In this document: piece by piece, positions 24,101 to 36,299 of the stretch
Layout of the letters: each line of letters begins with the position of its first letter
How positions within the stretch are numbered: the stretch's first letter is position 1
Assembly (NCBI GenBank): GCA_900175165.2
Contig: FWWN02000193.1
Coordinates: forward strand, 1 to 64,000
Reading direction: 5' to 3'
Length of the DNA stretch: 64,000 nucleotides
DNA from: Rhizomucor pusillus
Taxonomy: Eukaryota > Mucoromycota > Mucoromycetes > Mucorales > Lichtheimiaceae
Program-made: the position numbers and the translations under genes
Notes under the pieces: model-generated
Told to the model about the DNA's origin: nothing
The model's database searches: none
What the model saw: only the letters and a program-made list of their open reading frames with translations

Positions 24101-27100
24101 TAGGCTCTGTGCCCTGGCGACGTTTGCGTTTGGTCACTCGTCCAACTCGTTGACCGTTGCTCACAGCAGGGCCACCGATATCCAGATCCTCGATATCGTT
24201 CATTTCAACATCATCTGACGAGGAGGCTTCGTTCATCTCTTCATCTAAGTCATCCAAGTACTTTTCCCGTTCTACACGCTGGAACATTTCCGATATACGG
24301 TTTTGGCGAAGCTTATCATCCTTTTCAGATACACGTTTCCGCAACCAATCTGGATGATGCACACGCGGTACTGGGTTGTTAACTTTCTGCATGGCCGCGG
24401 GAATTGTAATGAGCTTTTGGATAACTGATCCGAATCGTTCCAGATAATAATCCCAATCGAGAATGTCACGAATATCGAAGCTTGTCAGTGAGTTATCCTT
24501 GAGCCATTTTCGTAAATAATGTTTTTTGATACTTGGCTCCGCGTTGAAGATCGTAACAGGGATAGCGCGTTCAGAAACGGGAGAGCCAGCAGGCAATGCA
24601 GAAATAATGAATTTACACGCAAGACCTTTGTCTTTGACCATCTGATCGCCCAAAAATTCGGCCAGACGCTTCGCTGTACTAATAGCCGTCGATTTCTGTG
24701 CACCGTAGTCCTCCAAAGTCTTGCTCATGCTTCGATTTTCTGAAATCAGATCGAATAGTTCTTCGTCGTGAAGGTTCCTTGCCTTGCTGTAAAGAATATC
24801 TAGCCATTGATTGGCAACCTGCGCAACAGCAGCGTAACATTCCTCGAGCGTCTTTCCTTGCAAGAACACCTTGAAGATCTCTGACTGGAAAATCTTGATA
24901 AGCTTGAGTTCACCTCGTCGTTTGACTTCGAAGCCTTTAAGTTCTGCAAGCGATCCATCGTCGTTGAAAACAGCGTATCGCTTCTTGAGGAGTTTATCTT
25001 CGTGAGTGGATGCTGGCAGAATCATGGCGCGGTAAGGACCATCGATTTCGAAAAAGATACTGTTTTCACTGTGCACGGAATACTCAAAGGTCGCTGGGTT
25101 GGTTAAAGTCTGGTACTGGTGGTTTGTGAAGCCGGCGTGTACTAGATGGTTCAACATGGTACATGGATAATCAATCTTGACTTTCTTTCCGTTCGCAAGA
25201 GTGAATGCAAAGGTTTCTGGGAACGTTTTTGGTAGAATACACCAGATACCATCCGTATCCAGTTCGAGAGGTCGTCCTAGTCTTTCTACTAGCTGACGGG
25301 CCATTTGAATGATTCTTGCGCCTGTCAAACAGACAATACCAGCCATTTCCAGTGAGTGCCATCGAGCGCCTTTTCGCATGACATAGCCGTAGAAAGAGTT
25401 GAGAATACACTTGTGCGCAAGCTGCAGCGAGTCGTACAAAACAATCATCTTCTTTGCTTCGTCTACTTTGGTCACTGCGCCCTCAGCTAGTGCCTTGTCC
25501 AGATTTTGTTTCCATTTTTTATGGAGGCCCTTGTACTCGTAACGTCGATCACGGAAAGCACGTACTGTGCCGATATAGAATGGGTTCTCTCGTTGACAAA
25601 TGATGGATTCTCTCTCGATGGTTTTAGTCTCTCGAACCTTTTTGTAGACTTTTTTGCAGTAATCTGTTAAGCGTTTGTGGAGCAAGGTCGTTCTTTCGGA
25701 TTCGTCAAGCGCTTGCCATGTTCTTGGCTGGCCTTTAGGCTCTTTTGGAGGAAACATTTCCGTTGAAAGCTGGTTTTCGATCATGTTGTATTCGTTGCGC
25801 TTGGCTGGGAAATATTCGCCTCTCCAGGACCAAGTCATCCTACGATCGCACGTTTTGTCTGGTGTGTTAAACTCGCAAGTGGCGCACATTGACTCGTCGA
25901 TCATTGCATCAGGTTGCAGTCGATTGGTAAGAATAATGTTTGGATACATGGCGGCAACATCCAAGTGATAAATGAGAGGACTTTCATGGCGTATCGGGTT
26001 GTCTCGAAGATCTTCTAGTTTCTTTTTGATTTGATCGCGCACTTGTTCGTAATCTACGATATCTTCAAGTTTTTGCTTCTCTTCCACTGTTAATGTAAAC
26101 TTTAATGCATCGTCCAATTGGTCGATTAACTGTAATCGCGATCGTGTTAGAACCTTGTTAGGATAATAATGGTATCCACGTTCTGAAACGTCTGTACATA
26201 CCTGCTGTGCAGCTTCCGGATCCACTTTGAAAAAGGTATCAATGTCGCTTCTAAAGACGCCTGCCTCCAGAGCTTCGACGTGACCACCGACGTATGTTTC
26301 ACTTTCAAGTAAATGACCTTCGAACATCTTTGAACGGTCTTCAACATGCTTATTGGGTATAATAACGTTGGCTTTGTAGGCTTCAACCTATGATAAGAAT
26401 TATTCGACTGTAATCCGAATGCGTCGCATATCATACATACCATTAACAATAATTCACAAAGCGTGCCGGTACCTTTACGCAGCACTTCGTCGGGTGTGAG
26501 AGGAATAATATTACAAAGTGAGAAAATGAATGGATGCACATATTTCATATACAGGTAATAAGTAGCGACGGCGTCGGAAACTGAGTATTGCGCAAGTGTC
26601 TGAGGTTGCTCTGATGCAAATCTAATCACAAAATCGGTTACGAAATTAAATCATCTGATTTGTGAACCAAAACAATATTACCTTGTCATATCTTCTGGAT
26701 CAAGTTCCATTGGGTTATAGCCCAGCTTGGCAGTTGTCACAGCCTTTAGACCTTGACTGCCCTGAGGCAAATATGAATCGCGCTTTACCCAACGGAACGC
26801 GTCCATATGTGAAGCGAACTTGCATTTATATTCATCTTCATCATCCTTGTATACACCAATTACCTAAATTCATAGTATATCAGTCATCCATTTATCACTA
26901 GTAGCTGAGTGGATTCGACGTACATCATACATGTTGATACCATGTACTTTAGCGCGAGCTTCTATGAACGGCCAATCGAAGAAATCACCGTTATAACTGA
27001 CGAATATGGTGGGTCTGGCTTGTTGGATATGTTCAAAGAAGCGCATAATGACATCGTACTACTAACAATAAGTATGAGGGTGAAAAAACTAACCTATCTG

Positions 27101-28549
27101 GAACTTACCTCATTTGCCTCGTTAAAGATTGTAAAAGGTCCTTCAATTTCTGGCTTCGGATTGTATTCGAAATCCTCAATGTCTTCGCTGACAATTTCCC
27201 GGTTTGTAATTAAGTATCCCTAGTGAATGGATAAGAGAACTGTTTAATGCTTGAAATATTCACACATGTAAGCTTTCCATATACCCGTCCATCAATCATG
27301 TATGAAATCATCATTATGTTGTCAATGGTCGCATCAGGAAACTTTAGAGGTAGCTTGGTGGTTTCAATATCAAAAGCTAGAACGACGGGTTCTGGACGGT
27401 GTACGAGATCATGCCGTCGAGTAAGCACGACTGTCTCATCTGGCAATGCTTTTGCATTGTACCAGACACCAACACGGATATCTAATGAAAAGATAAGATA
27501 CATGGAACTGGAAAAACTTTGTGATTAGAGTTGTTACCCAAATCAATAGCACATCGAACATAGTATGGAACATCGTATTCGCGGATATCGATGATATTTT
27601 CCAAAGCATCGTGTGGATTTTTGCGGAAATTCGTGGCAGAGATATTGTTCGAAGATTCGTAACGAATCGTTTCCCTGAATACTGTATCAGTAAAAATTCC
27701 ATTCCAGTGTTGAACCGCCACTTACTTTACTACTTCTGTGTACATGTCCATTGAGTTTAGCTTTGCCTCATTCTTCTTAGCCTCTGGCAGGATAACTTTT
27801 CGAACAGTCAATAGGTCGGATACGTTTCGAAAGCATAGTTGCAGAAAGGTCCGCTTCCTGCCAATTAGGTGATTTGGCTAACAGCAAATGACGGGTTGCT
27901 CAGCATATTCCATATCAACTGTTTCGTACATGCTACAGTGTGTACCTGTTTCAGATCCTCCTTTTGTATACGTTTGATTTGCTCAATTGTGCTTTCAAAT
28001 TTTCGTCGTAGATATTCCTCTACCTCTCCTTCGGTGCCAGGCTATATACAGCCAAGAAAATTACTATCTAGTTCCATGCCAATAAACATGCAGTCATAGG
28101 TTACCTTGCAACCAATATAAAAGTAAGGACTATAAAATTGCAGTACTTTGAAAGTCTCGCCGTTTTCATCCAAGAAATAGTACTTTACGGCTGCGCGGCC
28201 TCCAGGCCATTCTGAGTCAGGAACAACGGTCTATTATGCGCCGTGGGTCAGCTGCGATCTCAAGTTGCGATAGATGCTAAAACCATATATGTGGTACCTC
28301 GTGCATATTAATGAGCCAGCCTAGACGTTCGGGACCCTCTTTGTAGCGATCGAATCCGAATCGTGATTCGATTTCATCGAGTTTGCGAATGTGTTCGAAA
28401 CGTTGATTGCGAACGGTAGGTTCACTGGCAGACCCAGTCGGTAAGCCATAGCGTTGCAGTGAGCTGTTAGCCCTTGTCGAACCAAGTTTCCTGTTGAAGC
28501 CTCGCCGAAATGTCCTGCTGCCGCTTCCAAACTCTCGTTTGGAGCCCAT
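21186..28549 (-). CDS. POL2: DNA polymerase epsilon catalytic subunit
   Basis: About 2,200 residues; the first third is split by short introns and the remainder is one 5.1 kb exon. The start is [18 protein letters not shown] at 28549. Exonuclease motifs: [18 protein letters not shown] (Exo I), [20 protein letters not shown] (Exo II), [20 protein letters not shown] (Exo III). Polymerase motifs: [18 protein letters not shown] (A), [20 protein letters not shown] (B), [10 protein letters not shown] (C). A Cys set (MCATCEF...CDRR) fits the Fe-S cluster in the catalytic core. The C-terminal half is the inactive exo-pol module needed for helicase assembly, ending in two zinc sites (CTFCNYAN..., [16 protein letters not shown]..., CNRCGSEF). 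Pol epsilon synthesises the leading strand and proofreads. All catalytic acids I checked are intact. It shares a 190 bp divergent promoter with PUF6. Confidence 0.96.
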
Positions 28550-28739
28550 GTTCAAGTTTGGGTTGAGAAAGAAGAACACCGCGCGAGAACGACGCGACCG
28601 CGCTTTTCCAGGAACAGGCCTAGGCTGAAACAGCGCGCTTCCCAATAATTTCCATAATTGGAACACTTGTGGCTTTTTAGGCACTAATTTTTGGGTCCAA
28701 CCGTCCGAAACCAGCGTTGTTATGCAGTAATGGCTAATT
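28550..28739. promoter_or_regulatory. Bidirectional promoter shared by POL2 and PUF6
   Basis: The two ATGs are 190 bp apart and point away from each other. No TATA box is evident. The minus-strand frame of POL2 stays open upstream of the chosen start, so a longer N-terminus is possible but looks non-conserved. Confidence 0.5.
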
Positions 28740-30780
28740 TAAAGAGAAAGGCAAGCACCCAAGCCGGTGCAGATAAGAATAGAAAAAAGGCGAAGAATGG
28801 TATACTCAATGATAAAAGAGATTTCCATGCACTCAAGGTCCAAGATCTAACTTGTACCTCGACAGATTCGCACAAGCACCAAAATGCATCAAAACAAGAT
28901 CGCAAGAGCCAAAATCGTCACAGTGATATGATCACAGAGGCTAAGAAGATCTGGGAAACTTTGAGACGTGGTGATATTTCCCGTGAAGAGACAAAGCAGT
29001 TGATGGACCAAATAATGGGTGTTATCAAGGGCCACGTGCAAGAGGTTGGCAATCGAAATCCGTCGATTCTTCTAAGTGCAACGTTGCTAACGAGAAACAA
29101 TAGATTATTTTCAAGCACGATGCCTCTCGTATTATTCAAACTTGTTTAAAGAAGGGCAATGCAGAGCAGAAAAACGAGATCGCCGGAGAACTTGCCGGCA
29201 AGTACCTTGATCTGTCAAAGTCCATGTACGGCAAATTTATTGCTTTGAAAGCACTCGAATACTGGTATGTAGGAGAACAGATGTAAAAAAAAAAAAAAAG
29301 AATTCTACTCAACGGATGTTAACGATGATGATCCTCTAGTCCAAAGCAGCGAGACCAGATCTTGTCTGAATACCGCACGCACATTCGCAGACTCATTAGA
29401 CACAAGGAAGCTTCAACAGTTGTCGAAGCCTTTTTTGCACAGTTCTCCAATGCAGCGCAACGTCGAGAATTACTTGCTGAATTTTACGGTCCAGAAATGA
29501 CGCTTTTCAACCACGGCGGAGGAGCAAAGACTTTGGATGAATTGCTAAAGAACTTGCCGGAAAAGAAAGAAACTGTATTGAAATTCATGGCAGAAACATT
29601 AACTGGATGCATGGACAAGGGCACTGTCGTCCACAGCATCGTCCATACAGCTCTTTACCAGTACTTGACCCTCGCGGACGATAAGGGTCGTCAGGATATG
29701 TTTGCTCATCTTCGCGACAACGTCCAAGATATTTTGCACACTCGTGAAGGCTCCAAGGTTGCAATCATGCTGGTGTCTTATGCTTCGCCCAAGGTACTGT
29801 CTTATTTTGCCAAGTCTTGGAATGTCTGCTTACCGTTTATTTTTAGGACCGTAAGCATATTGTAAAGAACTTTAAGCCTTACTTGACAAAGATTGCTGAA
29901 GACCAATACGGCTACTTGGTCTTGATCCGATTGTTAGACGTCACTGATGATACCGTACTTATCAACAAGGCTGTAGTTAGCGTAAGTTGATAGATATGTG
30001 ATTCATCTAACCACTGCTGCGTATGCTCACTGAATCTCTTGTTCCCTTAGGAATTATTGAAAAATGCTCAAAAACTATTCAATGACAAATACGGCCGCCG
30101 AGTTTTTCTATACATTTTGGCCGGCCGCAATACCAAGTACCTTTCTCCTGAGACCGTCAAACAGCTAAAGGAAGCGGATGCATACAGAAACAGCAAGAAA
30201 GATCCCGAGATTAGAAGCAAGGAAATTCTGGAGGGTAGCTCGCCTTTGCTTATCCAAGCCGTTGCACAACATGCATCGACACTTTTGCGCGAGAGCTTAT
30301 CCTCACAGATTGTGAGAGAGACCATGCTCCATGCTGTTGGTAAGTGTTGATCTGTACTACCCTTTCTCAACACGATTGGAGATGGCTCACATGTACTCAT
30401 TTCATGCAGGTGACAAGACCGCCGCTATCAATGCAATTCTTGATCTTTGTGGTGAAAGCATCGAAAAGGATAATCACATCATGGAAAACCCGTTTGGAAA
30501 CCGTGTTATCAAAGCAATGGTCAAGGCCGATTCCGCCGAGGAAGCTAACGATCGCGCGACAGAACCTTTGAACTTTGCACCGAAACTCCTAGAACGCATC
30601 AAACCTAACCTGGCACACTTTGCAGCAAACTATGGTAGCTTCGTTGTCGTCGCATTGCTCGAGGAACCTTCGACCAAAGACGAGGTTGCTGCCTTGCTGA
30701 AACCTCACATGAAGGAGATCAAAAAAGCAAAGGAGCAGAACACTGCTCCAGGTGCCTCCATCTTACTAGAACTTTTGTAA
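28740..30780 (+). CDS. PUF6: Puf6/PUM3 nucleolar pumilio-type protein
   Basis: Six or so exons. The N-terminus is basic (MANLKRKASTQAGADKNRKK; nuclear/nucleolar signal). It is followed by EAKKIWETLRRGDISREETK and then puf-like helices: IIQTCLKKGNAEQKNEIAGE, KSMYGKFIALKALEYW, IRRLIRHKEASTVVEAFF, HTREGSKVAIMLVSYAS, IAEDQYGYLVLIRLLDVTDD and KYGRRVFLYILAGRN. It ends ENPFGNRVIKAM and a helical cap with PGASILLELL. Repeat order and the KDRK-HIVK-FK block fit Puf6/PUM3 (CPL domain) rather than classic Pumilio. These proteins bind pre-rRNA and assist 60S assembly. A poly-A run of about 15 sits in an intron at 29285. The frame is open a short way upstream of the ATG with no other ATG. It converges on VMA16 with 106 bp between stops. 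Confidence 0.9.
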
Positions 30781-30886
30781 TTCTATCATTTACTCGCGTA
30801 TTCCTCATGCAAAAATCGCTTTCTGTTTTTCATGTATTTCAACCTTTTATAAATTCGGGTATTCACAAATTCTTGGCGTCTCATCT

Positions 30887-31719
30887 TCACTGGAAATCGG
30901 CTGCTTTTCCGGTCTGCATAACGATGACAAATTCAGTGAATAAGACTGGTTACTTTCGCTGCTATATATTGTTCAATCCTTACCGTGAGCAAACCCACGA
31001 TGAGGCCAAAAAGGCCAAGAACAGAACCGAAAATTTCAACAACGAGTACTTTAACAAAGAGTTGACCATCCTGAGCATCAGCGAGCGCGGCGCTTGATCC
31101 TGTAACTCCAACGCAGACGCCACAGAGCAAGTTGCAGATACCAACTGTCAAACCGCCCCAAAAGATAGCGTGTCCTGATAGTTTGGAAAACAAGGCGATT
31201 ACATGCACGTTAGTATCAGTAAAGACAACTGCTGCCACTGTTGCATAGGCGTCGTTTACCAGTAAAGTAGTTGGATGTGGTATACAACAGTTCAGGAGGA
31301 ACGTAGTTCAACTTTGCTGAATAGACAATAGCCATAATAACACCGTAAATAGCGACGACTTCGCAGAAAATAATTGAAATGAGGTTTCTTGACTGGATGC
31401 GAGGTGCCTTGACAGCACCACCGAGAAGGGATGCGCCGGTAATGTAAATACCCCTGTGTCCGTCGATTGTCAAATTGGCTGCGTTGCAAAGAAAAAGCGT
31501 TGCGCGCGTGTGTCCTTTTGTGTCTTACCACGCAGCACCGGCCACCGAGAGGCCAATGCAGAGACCCATCCCGGTCAACGCCCAGGCATAAGGCGAAGTA
31601 TCTTCGAGTAATTTTCCAACGTTGAATGCTTCACCAGATCCGGTGAAAAGCATGTATAAGCCGACAATAGTCGCGAGACTGGTAGCTGCCCCGGCGAGTC
31701 CTGTGTAGAAGCCAGGCAT
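30887..31719 (-). CDS. VMA16: V-ATPase proteolipid subunit c'' (Vma16)
   Basis: Four exons (31529-31719, 31260-31453, 30984-31174, 30887-30913) give 200 residues. Membrane segments include [57 protein letters not shown] (with the buried proton-carrying Glu), [20 protein letters not shown] and [20 protein letters not shown] (second Glu). Exon 2 begins [20 protein letters not shown], the usual c'' signature, and a tiny last exon adds TGKAADFQ. The c'' subunit sits in the Vo rotor ring and moves protons into vacuoles and endosomes. The five-helix layout, not four, separates it from c and c'. The last exon would be missed by a simple reading that runs through its 70 nt intron. Confidence 0.94.
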
Positions 31720-32610
31720 GATTTCGGTTTACAATGGAGTCTGAAGGGGAAAAGACAAAGACGCGCGACGTGCAAAGCGGACCGACAACGGACAGGAGGG
31801 GGAAAGGTGGAGTGTTTCAGGTTACTTCGCTGCCGTGACGTTGCCAGGTCCGACGACCTGAATTGCTTGCTTTACAACGCCATTCGTGGTTCTTGCCTCC
31901 CCTCACAGACAGTTGGATAGACTTGGAGCCGCAAAGTAGTAACAAAATCAAAGGTTAAATCATACAAAATGATACAATAATCTGCTTGTATCCATCGATT
32001 TCTTCTGCATGTACTAGGCAGAGAAATAGTCTATGACCTTCATAGAGACATAGGTATATCTATCTTCATGATTGAATCTCATACTACTTCTTCCATCAAA
32101 AGGTGTTCCTGTTGCTTTAAAAGGAAGAGGTCGATTTGGTTACTGCCGAAAAATTTGCTGGTCCCGCATCTCCAGGTAATAACAAGCAGCCGCAAGACAT
32201 CTGCAGTGCCTTTTTATTATTTTTGTGTGTTTGGGGCTATTTGGATGCATGGAAATACTCTTCAATCTCTGCATTTGAGTGCTTTGGGACCACGGAAGAC
32301 AGTATATACTACTCGTTCTTCCCAGTTTTTGGAATAGGCGCAAGATCAAATTTGTGTAGATAAAACTCAAATTTATCTCTTGAATTTGGCTCTTACGTGA
32401 TAAATTTGCTTAAAAGTTAGCAAGTTGCTGACAGCAGCTGACATATATGCATATATCAAATGTAAGGAAAGGCTGGGAACCAGTGTATGTACTGCGGCTT
32501 GCATGATGGTGTAGGGATTTGAAACCGCTACTCCTTAAAAAGCACAGCATTTCTTTCTCTTCTCTTTTCTTCTTCTTTCCAGACTACATACTTTCATCAA
32601 GAAACAAAAC
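31720..32610. other. Gap upstream of the metallothionein gene
   Basis: No gene is supported. The left part is the VMA16 promoter. The right part holds the metallothionein promoter, with a palindromic cluster of GCTG cores at about 32426-32441 (TTGCTGACAGCAGCTGAC) and a C/T-rich leader at about 32550-32580. GCTG is the core bound by copper-responsive Ace1/Amt1-type factors in yeasts; whether this fungus uses it is inference. Confidence 0.4.
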
Positions 32611-32878
32611 ATGGGAAACCCAAGCTGCTGCGGTACTTCTTGCGTTTGCAAGCCTGAAAACTGCCAATGCACTGCTAATGCCTGCAAGTGTGGCGAGAAC
32701 TCTGGATGCTCTTGCGCTTCCAGCAACGAGTAAGTTTGACAACTACATATGTCGGCTGTGTCGCGCGCTATTGGGAAGCACTCACGTTGTGACCATTTTT
32801 TGCAGAGGTTGCAAGTGCAGCTCCAGCTGCCAATGCGCTACCAAGGAGGTCGGCGCCGAGGGATGCGCCTGCAAGTAG
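32611..32878 (+). CDS. Cys-rich metallothionein
   Basis: Two exons (32611-32729 and 32806-32878) join at a phase-2 GT-AG intron of 76 nt to give 63 residues with 16 Cys. The protein starts MGNPSCCGTSCVCKPENCQC and ends ATKEVGAEGCACK. Cys occur as CxC and CC pairs with Lys, Ser and Asn between, and there are no aromatic residues or His, as in metallothioneins that bind Cu(I) or Zn(II)/Cd(II). They buffer metal in the cytosol. The gene is too short for routine gene-finders and has a 5' GCTG cluster that could be a metal-response site. Both exons keep the Cys rhythm across the splice, which supports the intron. Metal preference cannot be told from this. Confidence 0.88.
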
Positions 32879-34343
32879 TGGCTAACGCCATACGTCGAAA
32901 AGCAACGCGAATAAACATGTTTTACCCGGGGGCGTTCACTGCACCCGACACTAAACTCAGAAGGGTCATTTATGTGGTGTTCTTGCTTCAAACACGAATG
33001 TTACAGAGTTTGATAGCTGAGAATTTCAAAGCCGTCAATAGCGTGGGTGTCACAAGGACTTTAGATAACATGCAAATCCCGAGTTTGCATCTGATCCATG
33101 GCCCCATCGACTGTTGTATTGGTAGCTATGGTACTTCAAATCTTCATATGCATCCTTTTGCGTTGCCTTTTCGGACAATGCAAATACATCTTCTTTGCCT
33201 ACCTGACGAGCAACTTGCATCCATGTCTCCGTAAATATTTATCTCTTTGTTTCTATTTTGCGCCACATCAGATTCCCTTCATACCAATACACGCTTCAAC
33301 TTCCATTTCTTCGTGGCGAACATGCATCTAAACTCCACGGTAACATTTTGATTTCTTCAATTATAGGGTAAGATGTTATAAGCGTAATTTATAATTTTTT
33401 TTTCAAAATATAACCGTCGTTTGCTTCTTCCTTTATCCTATTACAATTCATCGCTGTATTTTGCAAGAACAATGAAATGCTGGCTCCACCAAATCTTACA
33501 AAGGTATTGGTGTTCTTCCTCCTTAGAGACGGAAGCACACGATGAAACTATCCACAGGAACAGTACCCATCTTGACAACAGGTTGAGAGGCAATATGCTG
33601 ATATTATTACCACATTTCATGTCATGGAAATCTGTCTATTCCATATCCCTTTTAATTCACTCTCTCCATGTCTTTCTGTTACGCATTTGTTTCCGTGCTT
33701 GAACAGGTTTTACAGAGTAATGAAAAGTCGTTAGCAAATACAAGGGAGCGAAAATTGTTAAAGGTCGCTTGTTAATACAGTATGTACATGGTATTTTCTC
33801 GAAAGCCAGTTTCGATTTCATCATGTGCAAACTAAAACTACAATAGAGAGACGATATGCACAATTTAGCTGCTTGTTCAGAAAGCAATTATACGAACTAC
33901 GATTGTTAGGGGGATAGTTAACATGCTAAATCTGAATTAAATCTGTCGAAACAGATAACCAGGTTTGAACGTTACTGCATCCATGGATCAGTTTGGAACA
34001 ACCATGGTAAGGACAAAGAATGTGCTTATAGGTTTTGTTACTAGCACATGGCTGTCTCTATATTCCTGGAAAGAACAAATACATAATAGACTCAAGAACA
34101 GCAGCTTCGTTCACTACTTGGCCGTTCAGTGGGGATAAGAAAGGAGAGCAGAGATTGTACGCAGAAAATAAAAAAGGCTTTTTTTTTGGTCTGACAGAGC
34201 AGGCATGAAAATCGGCAACATGCGTACTACAGAGCGGTTATTCACTCCTTTTCCTCCAAGACTTTCCAGGCTGTTAGCCCCAAGATAACGTTAGTCAAGT
34301 AGAACCTTGATTCCCCCTTCCATTCCTTCATCAATTAGCCGTC
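32879..34343. other. Gap with one orphan coding-like segment
   Basis: The only protein-like stretch is on the minus strand at about 33055-33230, reading WMQVARQVGKEDVFAL then KDAYEDLKYHSYQYNSRWGH and GSDANSGFACYL before a stop. It has no joined exons and I do not recognise it; a gene or transposon remnant is most likely. The rest, including 33400-34300, is AT-rich with no motif. The last 200 bp are the promoter of the kinase gene. Confidence 0.35.
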
Positions 34344-35983
34344 ATGCACAAGTCATTCACTACTAGAAAACCAGTGCAAAAGTCGTGTTCTGACAGTACT
34401 GCTACTGCCCTTGCTTCGAGCGCTCAAAAACGCAATAGCACCACCGCAGGCACGGTGAAACGACGTTCCCTAGGTTCCATAAAACCAAACTCACTACTTG
34501 GCAGCAAAGCACCCGCGAAGGTAATGTTGTTTCAACACTGCTTATATGACCGCAAGGTTCTTATATTTGCGTATCTTAATAGTCAGTCTGGCGTGCGCCT
34601 GGACACTGCGAAATCCCAGATATCTTGGGCAACGCCTACCTCTTGCCAGCTCCCGAACCTCGCAAAGATCCGCCTAAAAAGAAAGAGACTGGTGCTCCCA
34701 CAAGGGTGAGTGTGCGTTCGATATGTTTTGGGTGATCTCAAGCCGCTGTTGATTGAAACGTGTCGTTTGTTCTTGCAAAGCCTCCATGGATACCGGCGTG
34801 CTGCAAAGCAGACTGGACACCGGCTCCTCCGGCACCTGTTCTGAGAAAGCAAGATTCCGCCTTTGTGAAACGTTTGAGAAAGGCGATACCCAAGCTAACA
34901 CTCATTGATGCACCCCGAAATCGATACCAGGGATCCAAGGAGATAGGGACCGGGTAAGTGGAGTATACAGACAACGAGACAGGGTATAAGAGAAATAGGA
35001 AAATTCCAAGGAGAGGAGGAAGAAGGAGGGGATCAGGATTACAGATCTCTAAATATATCTACTATACCAGGGTGAACGGATCAGTTGTACAAGTTTCTGT
35101 CCGAGGCATGGGCTCAGTAAAAATGGCTTTGAAACGTTGCAAGCTAGACGATGATCGGGAATACCGGGCTACCATCGTTCGCGAGCTACGCATCATGTCT
35201 AGTGGTCACACAAACCTAATTAAACTACGCGAGGCTGCTATACACAGAGACGAAGTATGGATGGCCATGGATCTCATGCAATGCAGTGTTTTTGCCGTCT
35301 TGTGCCACAGGGCGCTCCCAGAAGAAAATGCCCTTTATATTGTCCGTCAGATCTTGAACGCCCTTATATTTTTGCACAGTAAAGGTTACATCCACCGTGA
35401 CGTCAAGTGTGAGAACCTACTGCTCGGATACAACGGCGAAGTGAAACTAGGTAAAAAAAAAATTGGCCCATTGATTTATTATTGCAAATGCTGACAAGTC
35501 CTAGCCGACTTTGGCCTTGCTACAAGCACAAAGTACTCCAATCGGGATCGTCTCGGTACTGCAAAGGTCGGTGATAAATTTGCTCTAACTTCCAAGTAGG
35601 ATCTAATTATAAATATCGGTATGTAACAGTGGATGGCGCCCGAGGTTATTCGCGAACAAGAGTATGGTGTCAAGGTCGATCTCTGGTCACTCGGTATTAC
35701 ATTGATTGAAATGATGGATCGTGTACCGCCCCACTATGCCCTTAAGGACGACGAAGAAGTCTTTCACAAGATCCTCGAAGAGCCCAGTCCAACCTTCACC
35801 TACAGCTATCCAACCATCTACTGCACAGGCCTAGTTGCCTGGTTGCTAGATGAAGATCCTGAAAGTCGCCCAACTGCACAGGATGCTGCCATGGAGCTCG
35901 ATATGCATTTTGAACAAAAATTATTGCAAGCTTCCGACGCAAATGAGCTAGCAAAGTTTGTAGCAAAGACCTTGGCAGAGTAA
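34344..35983 (+). CDS. STE-group (STE20-like) serine/threonine protein kinase
   Basis: Six exons join in phase to 422 residues: 34344-34520, 34583-34705, 34781-34953, 35071-35450, 35505-35566 and 35630-35983. The first 130 residues are basic and Pro-rich, with no CRIB or PH motif that I can see. Kinase motifs: [18 protein letters not shown] (glycine loop), [11 protein letters not shown] (catalytic Lys), [17 protein letters not shown] (HRD, with Lys and Asn), [11 protein letters not shown] (DFG), [20 protein letters not shown] (activation loop and APE) and [20 protein letters not shown]. The GTxxWMAPEV form and IEM-(D/G)-PP context place it in the STE group, near the PAK/GCK families. The lack of a CRIB argues against a standard PAK. 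All catalytic residues are present. Substrates are unknown. Confidence 0.82.
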
Positions 35984-36299
35984 TTCACTGCCTTGCAGCT
36001 CAAATCTTTATACAGAGTAGTATACATTTTTCGATATCCTGTTCCTTGTCGTATTTCATACATTTTATATACTTCTGCAAACGTAATGGAATATTTTTCC
36101 GTACTTCAACATATATGTTTGCTATTATGTACCTCTTCCATGACTGCTTCGCAAATTCTCTTGCACCTAGCAAGAATGATAACGATTTCATTGAGAAAAT
36201 GGGATACATACAAGATGGGGAAGGATCGAAATGGAGAGAAAAAATTGACAAGAAGAAAGGCGATGTGAAATAAAAAGAAGGGAATGATTCGATACATAC
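35984..36299. other. Convergent 3' region between kinase and UBE2S
   Basis: These 316 bp contain the two 3' ends. The sequence is A/T-rich with AATAAA-like runs (GAAATAAAAAG near 36267). Nothing coding is seen. Confidence 0.5.

Noticed and set aside
29285..29299. Run of about 15 A in a PUF6 intron
   Set aside because: A simple homopolymer within an intron, with no evidence that it does anything.
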